Shown piece after piece: positions 7,393-11,079 of a stretch of 11,079 bases of DNA. Position numbers and translations under genes: made by a program. The stretch is taken from assembly GCA_012800885.1 (NCBI GenBank), contig JAAZIL010000095.1, positions 1-11,079 on the forward strand. The letters run 5' to 3'. The stretch comes from Candidatus Dojkabacteria bacterium. Lineage in GTDB: Bacteria > Patescibacteriota > Dojkabacteria > SC72. Every line of letters starts with the position of its first letter. The stretch's first letter is position 1. Under the pieces are notes generated by a model that was given only the letters and a program-made list of their open reading frames with translations, was not told the origin of the DNA and searched no databases.

Positions 7393-7398
7393 ATTATA
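7393..7398 (-). promoter_or_regulatory. -10 box of rarA, implying a leaderless mRNA
   Basis: Perfect TATAAT on the minus strand, separated from the rarA ATG by five nt (GTGAT). A start 6-7 nt after a -10 box would fall on the ATG itself. No strong -35 is seen at 16-18 bp spacing. The nearest TTG-containing hexamer (TTGTTT) is about 20 bp upstream. Confidence 0.4.
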
Positions 7399-7422
7399 TA
7401 TTTATTCATATACAAAAGAAAC

Positions 7423-7452
7423 AAGATGCACATCTTACTAATCTAGAGATTA
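7423..7452. repeat. Two adjacent 14-bp palindromes between the methyltransferase gene and rarA
   Basis: Plus-strand AAGATGCACATCTT (7423-7436) and TAATCTAGAGATTA (7439-7452) each have 6-bp perfect arms around a 2-bp centre and are separated by 2 bp. They lie 35-65 bp upstream of the rarA start and 33 bp beyond the methyltransferase stop. On the minus strand the second arm pair is followed by GTTTCTTTTG, a weak T-rich tract. The pair could be tandem operators, a weak terminator for the methyltransferase gene, or chance. No known binding motif is recognised. Confidence 0.5.
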
Positions 7453-7485
7453 AAAACTTGGAGGCTCAAATTCTTGTACCACAGG

Positions 7486-8022
7486 TTAACTAGATGGATA
7501 GGTATACTCATATAGCATACTATCATCAATTCTATGCTCTTTAGCTTTTCTGTTAGGCAATTTTACCTTGTATGAGAATACCTTTGTATTATTTTTTAGT
7601 TCATTTCTGAATTTCTCTTCTAAATTCTCTAGAATAGTAGGTGGCAAACAGCAGTATATTACATTATATTCACTAAGATCAGCATTTAAGAAGCTCTCTT
7701 CTTTTATTTTAATATTCTTATTGAAAGGATGGTATAGTAATTTGGCTAATTTCTGGATGATAAGAAGTACAGGACTTATTTCATATCCAACACTGAGGCA
7801 TTTGTACTTTTTATTCGTTGCAAACACTACTCTACCGTCTCCACTTCCTAAATCTACAAATTTCTGTTCACCATTCAGATTAAATTTATCTATAATTTTT
7901 TTAAGATGTTTCTTAGGTGTAGAATAGAAAGGATTAAAGAAATTCATTATAATGGATACCATATATGCAAGGAAAAGCAGTATTATTAAAAGAGTTATTG
8001 CTAGTGTTAAACCATTAGGCAT
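7486..8022 (-). CDS. Membrane-anchored class I SAM methyltransferase, FAM173/ATPSCKMT-like
   Basis: A 178-residue protein (from the ATG at 8022) with one N-terminal membrane span (about residues 5-30). A short basic linker (TPKKHLKKI) and a Rossmann methyltransferase domain follow. SAM-binding motif I is FVDLGSGDGR (55-64), and the acidic residue after strand 2 is Glu81 in VGYE. Further on are the DLSEYNVIYCCLPP stretch (115-128) and a KVKLPNRKA segment. The order TM - VDLGSGDGR - GYE-x-x-P - DLS-x-Y - P - LP matches the eukaryotic/bacterial FAM173 (ATPSCKMT) lysine methyltransferase family as I recall it. The substrate here is unknown; a membrane or ribosomal protein lysine is possible. A TTG start at 8040 would add six residues, but the ATG gives a cleaner N-terminus. 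It is divergent from truB. Confidence 0.75.
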   Translation of the reverse strand: MPNGLTLAITLLIILLFLAYMVSIIMNFFNPFYSTPKKHLKKIIDKFNLNGEQKFVDLGSGDGRVVFATNKKYKCLSVGYEISPVLLIIQKLAKLLYHPFNKNIKIKEESFLNADLSEYNVIYCCLPPTILENLEEKFRNELKNNTKVFSYKVKLPNRKAKEHRIDDSMLYEYTYPSS

Positions 8023-8059
8023 GTGAGATAATGGTATCAATTAATTTATACATATATAT
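8023..8059. promoter_or_regulatory. Very short divergent promoter region, methyltransferase gene / truB
   Basis: Only 37 bp separate the methyltransferase ATG from the truB ATG, or 19 bp if the methyltransferase starts at TTG 8040. For truB, TATACA (8047-8052) ends 7 nt before its ATG, with GTGAGA (8023-8028, 4/6 to TTGACA) 18 bp upstream. This would give a leaderless mRNA. For the methyltransferase, CATTAT lies five nt before the ATG on the minus strand. Neither gene has a Shine-Dalgarno sequence. The two promoters must overlap each other or the neighbouring coding sequences. Confidence 0.35.
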
Positions 8060-8749
8060 ATGATAGACGGAATTTTATCAATACACAAGCAGGTAGGAAT
8101 AACTTCATACGATGTAATACGTAAACTAAAGAAGCTACTAGGAAAAAAGGAGAAAATAGGGCATGCCGGGACACTAGATCCATTTGCTAGCGGTCTTTTA
8201 ATTATTCTTTTTGGTAAGGCGACTAAAATGATGAATGTATTTCACTCTTACAAGAGAGTGTATGAAGTTGAAGCAGAGTTAGGATATGAAACAGATACAC
8301 AAGATGTTACAGGAGAGATAATTAACAAAAGTAAACGAATAGATATTCCGACTAAAGATGAGATACAAGATATTGTAGATAGTAATTTTTTAGGAGAAAT
8401 TATGCAGATTCCACCAAGATATTCAGCAAAAAAAATAGATGGAAGAAGAGCTTATGATTTAGCAAGAGAAGGAGTTTCTTTTAAACTAGAGCCTCAGAAG
8501 ATAAATATCAATCAGTTTGAAGTTTTTTATTATAAGTATCCATTCTTAAAATGTAAAATTAACTGTTCTTCAGGTACATATGTGAGAACACTAATCAATG
8601 ATTTAGGAATTTTGCTAGGTACATATGCAACATGTACTAAATTGATAAGAACCTCAGTTGGTAACTATAATATTAGTGAAGCTGTTGCGAGTGAGAGTAT
8701 TGAAATGGAGAATAGAGATAATATTTTACGAAGAGTTATTAACATTTAA
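8060..8749 (+). CDS. truB: tRNA pseudouridine(55) synthase TruB, short form
   Basis: Converts U55 in the T-arm of tRNAs to pseudouridine. The start MIDGILSIHKQVGITSYDVI is the usual TruB N-terminus. The catalytic aspartate is Asp40 in GHAGTLDPFASGLL. Further family motifs are YEVEAELGYETDTQDVTG, the PPRYSAKKIDGRRAYDLAREG block and SSGTYVRTLINDLG. At 229 residues it lacks the C-terminal PUA-type domain of the roughly 300-residue E. coli and Thermotoga enzymes, but the catalytic domain is complete; short forms occur in other bacteria. It starts at ATG 8060 without a Shine-Dalgarno sequence. Its stop is 9 bp before rsmI, so the two RNA-modification genes form an operon. Confidence 0.97.
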   Translation: MIDGILSIHKQVGITSYDVIRKLKKLLGKKEKIGHAGTLDPFASGLLIILFGKATKMMNVFHSYKRVYEVEAELGYETDTQDVTGEIINKSKRIDIPTKDEIQDIVDSNFLGEIMQIPPRYSAKKIDGRRAYDLAREGVSFKLEPQKININQFEVFYYKYPFLKCKINCSSGTYVRTLINDLGILLGTYATCTKLIRTSVGNYNISEAVASESIEMENRDNILRRVINI

Positions 8750-8758
8750 TATTTACAT

Positions 8759-9457
8759 ATGAAAAGAGGAAAGTTATACATAGTTGGTACACCTATCGGG
8801 AACTTAAATGATGTTACATACAGCGCAGTTGAGATACTTAAGTCTTGTAATTTTGTTTTAGCAGAAGATACTAGAGTAAGTAGAAAGCTTTTTAATAGAT
8901 ACAACATTAGTACTCCTCTAATCTCCTATAGAGATCAGAACCACTCTAGAATGATCGGCAAGATTAGAGAGAAGCTAGATATGGGTTTAAATTTAGCATT
9001 GATTTCCGATAGTGGTACTCCTTTAATAAGTGATCCAGGATTTAAGCTAGTAAGAGAGTTGAGAGAAAATGGTTACTCTATTGAAAGTGTACCAGGGCCT
9101 AGTGCAGTAATTAGTGCATTGTCAATCAGTGGCCTGCCAACAGACCGTTTCATTTTTTTGGGATTTCTACCTAAGTCAAAAATAAAGAGAGAGAGGATAT
9201 TACAGAGATATCTTCAATTAGAAGATACAGTCATTATCTATGAGTCTCCATATAGATTGGTATCCTTTTTAACTTTGTTAGAGAAATTGAGTGGTCAGTG
9301 TGACGTGGTTTTAGCAAAAGATCTTACTAAATTAAGAGAGGAGATATCTGTAGGTAAGCCGAGAGAGATATTAGAGAAACTTCTTTCAAAAAACTATGAC
9401 AAAAATCCTCACGGTGAAATAACGATATTAGTTCACTCTACTTCGAAAAAAGATTAA
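8759..9457 (+). CDS. rsmI: 16S rRNA (cytidine(1402)-2'-O)-methyltransferase RsmI
   Basis: SAM-dependent enzyme of the tetrapyrrole-methylase fold that 2'-O-methylates C1402 in the decoding centre of 16S rRNA. Family motifs are all present: LYIVGTPIGNLND (6-18), EDTR (36-39), SDSGTPLISDPG (83-94), VPGPSA (111-116), GFLP (135-138), YESPYR (161-166) and the terminal GEITILV strand. Its 232 residues stop right after the methylase fold, so the roughly 50-residue C-terminal extension of E. coli RsmI is absent. It follows truB by 9 bp, again without a Shine-Dalgarno sequence. Its last 20 bp overlap the 3' end of the convergent tatD gene. Confidence 0.97.
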   Translation: MKRGKLYIVGTPIGNLNDVTYSAVEILKSCNFVLAEDTRVSRKLFNRYNISTPLISYRDQNHSRMIGKIREKLDMGLNLALISDSGTPLISDPGFKLVRELRENGYSIESVPGPSAVISALSISGLPTDRFIFLGFLPKSKIKRERILQRYLQLEDTVIIYESPYRLVSFLTLLEKLSGQCDVVLAKDLTKLREEISVGKPREILEKLLSKNYDKNPHGEITILVHSTSKKD

Positions 9458-10331
9458 AGTAGTTATTATCAGTAATCTCTTCCATTTTTTGATAAGAGAT
9501 ATTTTTAATCTCTGAGGCTTTCTCAGTTATCTCTTGGATTAGTGAAGGCCTACCGTATCTTTTAGTAAGCTTTTTGTTTTTTCTTACACTCTGAGTAGGT
9601 AAGAAAGGACCATCAGTTTCAAATAGGATTCTATCCAAGGGTGTGTTTCTTAGTATCTCTCTTACATTTTCTCCACTTGGGTAAGTTATAATAGCGTTAA
9701 AGCTGATATACATTCCTAAATTAAGTACTTTCTCTAGAATATCTAAAGAACCTGTAAAACTATGAAAACATCCTTTTAGGATACCTTTACCCTCTGTAGC
9801 AACAATAGTTAAAGTATCAATATTACATTTTTTACTCCCCTCCTCTCCTCTTGAGTGAATGCTCATAGGTAAGTCATACTCAAGTGCGTTTTGACATATT
9901 TTTCTAAATATCCTTCTCTGTATCTCTCTTAGTTCTTCTTTTCTCCCTTGATTAAAATTTGGATATTGGTTCATAGTAAAATAGTCTAATCCACACTCCC
10001 CTATTGCAGTAATATTATTAATATTTCTTACCAAGTATTCTTTAAAGAGTTTGTATTGCTTCTGACCATATTGAAAAACACTCAGTTTCTCTAAGTTGTT
10101 TTTGCTAATTCCTTCTTCGAAAGTTGATGGGTGTAAACCGAGGGCAAAATCCACTATATTTGGGAATTTACTATTAAGAGAGGTTACAAGATCTAAAGTT
10201 TCTTGATAATCAGTAATATTTGTTGTCTGTGCGAGTATTTTCTTCCCATTAAGTTGCAAAAACTCCTCTACATCACTATCTATATTCTCCTTTAGTGGAC
10301 TCATTGAGATATGAATATGGCTGTCGTGCAT
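9438..10331 (-). CDS. tatD: TatD-family metal-dependent hydrolase / DNase
   Basis: TIM-barrel metallo-hydrolase of the TatD family; members are 3'-5' exonucleases on DNA (and RNA) implicated in repair. Metal ligands are recognisable: HDSHIHI (His5, His7), Glu112 in IGECGLDYF, His159 in SIHSRGE, His190 in GCFHSFTGS and Asp240 in ETDGPFL. The HxH motif begins at residue 5, which fixes the ATG at 10331 as the start. The length of 297 is slightly above the usual 255-270, with insertions around residues 75-110. It overlaps the convergent rsmI by 20 bp and diverges from the cysteine-rich gene across 78 bp. A -10-like TAAAAT (10343-10338) sits 6 nt before the ATG, suggesting a leaderless mRNA. Confidence 0.93.
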   Translation of the reverse strand: MHDSHIHISMSPLKENIDSDVEEFLQLNGKKILAQTTNITDYQETLDLVTSLNSKFPNIVDFALGLHPSTFEEGISKNNLEKLSVFQYGQKQYKLFKEYLVRNINNITAIGECGLDYFTMNQYPNFNQGRKEELREIQRRIFRKICQNALEYDLPMSIHSRGEEGSKKCNIDTLTIVATEGKGILKGCFHSFTGSLDILEKVLNLGMYISFNAIITYPSGENVREILRNTPLDRILFETDGPFLPTQSVRKNKKLTKRYGRPSLIQEITEKASEIKNISYQKMEEITDNNYFNLFSK

Positions 10332-10335
10332 GGAG

Positions 10336-10402
10336 ATATTTTATCACATTAGATGTATAATATTTGGGTTTGTAAAATTATAGCTTAAATATGATAAAAT
10401 AT
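10336..10402. repeat. Inverted repeat in the tatD / cysteine-rich gene divergent region
   Basis: The 11-mer TGATAAAATAT occurs on the plus strand at 10392-10402 and on the minus strand at 10346-10336. Extending inward, 14 of 15 positions match (10336-10350 against 10388-10402), with about 37 bp between the arms. Each arm contains the TAAAAT -10-like box of one divergent gene (6 nt before tatD, 9 nt before the other). A TTGTAA at 10370-10375 could be a -35 for the rightward gene, though its 19-bp spacing is long. It could be a symmetric pair of promoters or an operator for both genes. Confidence 0.5.
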
Positions 10403-10409
10403 ATGTCCT

Positions 10410-11079
10410 ATGAAAAGAAAGTGGTATACTAACTGGTTGTTAGTAATAACTCTCTGTTTACTATTCTCCTCTTTTGGGATATTTGTTTTCTCATTCAGAA
10501 AAAATATTACCGTTACAAAATGTATATACGGTGATTCACAAGAGGGTAACTGTATCTGTACAAAAGAGGGAGAAATAGTGTGCGAAGAAGATATTGAGAA
10601 GAAGGATGAGCAAGAAGTTGTAGGTAGAGAATTTGTATCTGATGATTTAAATTTCAATTACAGTTTTCTTAATTTTTTTGATGCTAAAACTTTTACTCAA
10701 GACAGAGTTAAATTTAAAGAGATATCTCATGTTCAAGATGGTCTTAGGATAAGTGTAGAGAGGGTAAGTGAATGTAATGAGAAGAAAGAAATGGCAACAC
10801 AGCTAGGGTTTTACAAACTGGAATCAGAGAGGTTGACTCTAACTACAAGGAGTAATTTAACAGATTCTTCTTTCTACATTTCTTGCATTGTAGATAATAC
10901 CTTTTTAATAAGAGATTTTAATATTGAAGATTTAAATATTTTTGATATTTACTATCAAGATGAAATGGATGTGATATATAGGGCAAATAATTGTGTTTAT
11001 GAAGGATATATTAGAAACAGTGATGATGTGTATAAATCGGCGAATAACTGTTATTTATGTAAGTGTATCAATGGAGAGA
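10410..11079 (+). CDS. Secreted or membrane-anchored cysteine-rich protein with VWC-like repeats; 3' end outside window
   Basis: Open from ATG 10410 to the window edge (223 complete codons), so the C-terminus is unseen. Residues 10-28 are a hydrophobic segment after a basic start (MKRKWY), a signal anchor or signal peptide. The exported part contains two similar cysteine clusters. The first is Cys38-IYGDSQEGN-Cys48-I-Cys50-...-GEIV-Cys58. The second is Cys195-VYEGYI...NN-Cys214-YL-Cys217-K-Cys219-INGE, cut by the window end. The C-x-x-C-x-C-x-x-G spacing resembles von Willebrand factor C / chordin-type disulfide motifs. Between them (60-190) is an acidic, probably beta-rich stretch without a recognised domain. 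No function can be assigned; an extracellular structural or binding role is inferred. It is divergent from tatD and has no Shine-Dalgarno sequence. Confidence 0.75.
   Translation, partial: MKRKWYTNWLLVITLCLLFSSFGIFVFSFRKNITVTKCIYGDSQEGNCICTKEGEIVCEEDIEKKDEQEVVGREFVSDDLNFNYSFLNFFDAKTFTQDRVKFKEISHVQDGLRISVERVSECNEKKEMATQLGFYKLESERLTLTTRSNLTDSSFYISCIVDNTFLIRDFNIEDLNIFDIYYQDEMDVIYRANNCVYEGYIRNSDDVYKSANNCYLCKCINGE

Noticed and set aside
7387..7396. Ten-mer TAATGTGATA shared by the rarA and tatD upstream regions as a DNA-repair regulon operator
   Set aside because: Short and AT-rich, located at different distances from the start codons; chance is a sufficient explanation.
7206..7493. 95-codon plus-strand reading frame across the rarA start and the gap upstream
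   Set aside because: Mostly the antisense shadow of rarA; the part in the gap crosses the palindromes and has no recognisable protein features.
9438..9462. Hairpin CTACTT...AAGTAG at the rsmI/tatD junction as a bidirectional terminator
   Set aside because: The stem is only 6 bp with a 13-nt loop and no T-tract follows on either strand.
10385..10657. 90-codon minus-strand reading frame rich in serine
   Set aside because: Antisense to the cysteine-rich exported protein, whose signal anchor and cysteine motifs are more convincing.

Overview
The window is AT-rich (roughly one third G+C by eye) and densely packed with genes. Every inter-gene gap is about 120 bp or less, and one convergent pair overlaps. 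Shortened versions of universal enzymes (TruB and RsmI without their usual C-terminal parts), near-absence of Shine-Dalgarno sequences, a sortase with an LAxTG-type substrate, and heavy use of AGA and ATA codons suggest a small-genome, Gram-positive-like (monoderm) bacterium. My best guess is a member of the Patescibacteria/CPR, for example a Dojkabacteria- or Microgenomates-like lineage. This is inference; no rRNA gene is present to settle it. TGA acts as a normal stop (tyrS ends on it), so the UGA-glycine code of Gracilibacteria/Absconditabacteria does not apply.

Layout. Positions 1-8022 all read leftward (minus strand). In order of transcription they are: a membrane-anchored FAM173/ATPSCKMT-like methyltransferase (8022-7486), the AAA+ protein RarA (7387-6170), a 1013-residue cell-wall surface protein (6088-3047), its sortase (3023-2391), tyrosyl-tRNA synthetase (2271-1045), and a RelA/SpoT-type (p)ppGpp enzyme that runs off the left edge (1005-1). 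From 8060 rightward lie truB and rsmI (plus strand). tatD follows on the minus strand, overlapping the rsmI end by 20 bp. Divergent from tatD is a secreted or anchored cysteine-rich protein that runs off the right edge.

How the genes fit together. The most coherent unit is the surface-protein/sortase pair. The surface protein has an N-terminal export segment, seven propeller-blade repeats, a GLUG region, an Fn3-like module, an unassigned domain, and an LAQTG-TM-basic-tail sorting signal. It sits 23 bp upstream of a sortase with class E/D-like active-site motifs. The second unit is translational and stress physiology: TyrRS directly upstream of an RSH protein whose (p)ppGpp hydrolase centre is degraded (HD->HN, ED->SH) while its synthetase motifs remain mostly intact. 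The remaining genes are housekeeping: tRNA and rRNA modification, replication-fork maintenance and a TatD nuclease.

Regulation. Several genes have a -10-like box only 5-10 nt ahead of the start codon and no ribosome-binding site, which fits leaderless or near-leaderless mRNAs. Two small palindrome systems, upstream of rarA and between tatD and the last gene, are unexplained. No gap exceeds 300 bp, no tRNA, rRNA, CRISPR or mobile element was seen, and no convincing intrinsic terminator was found.
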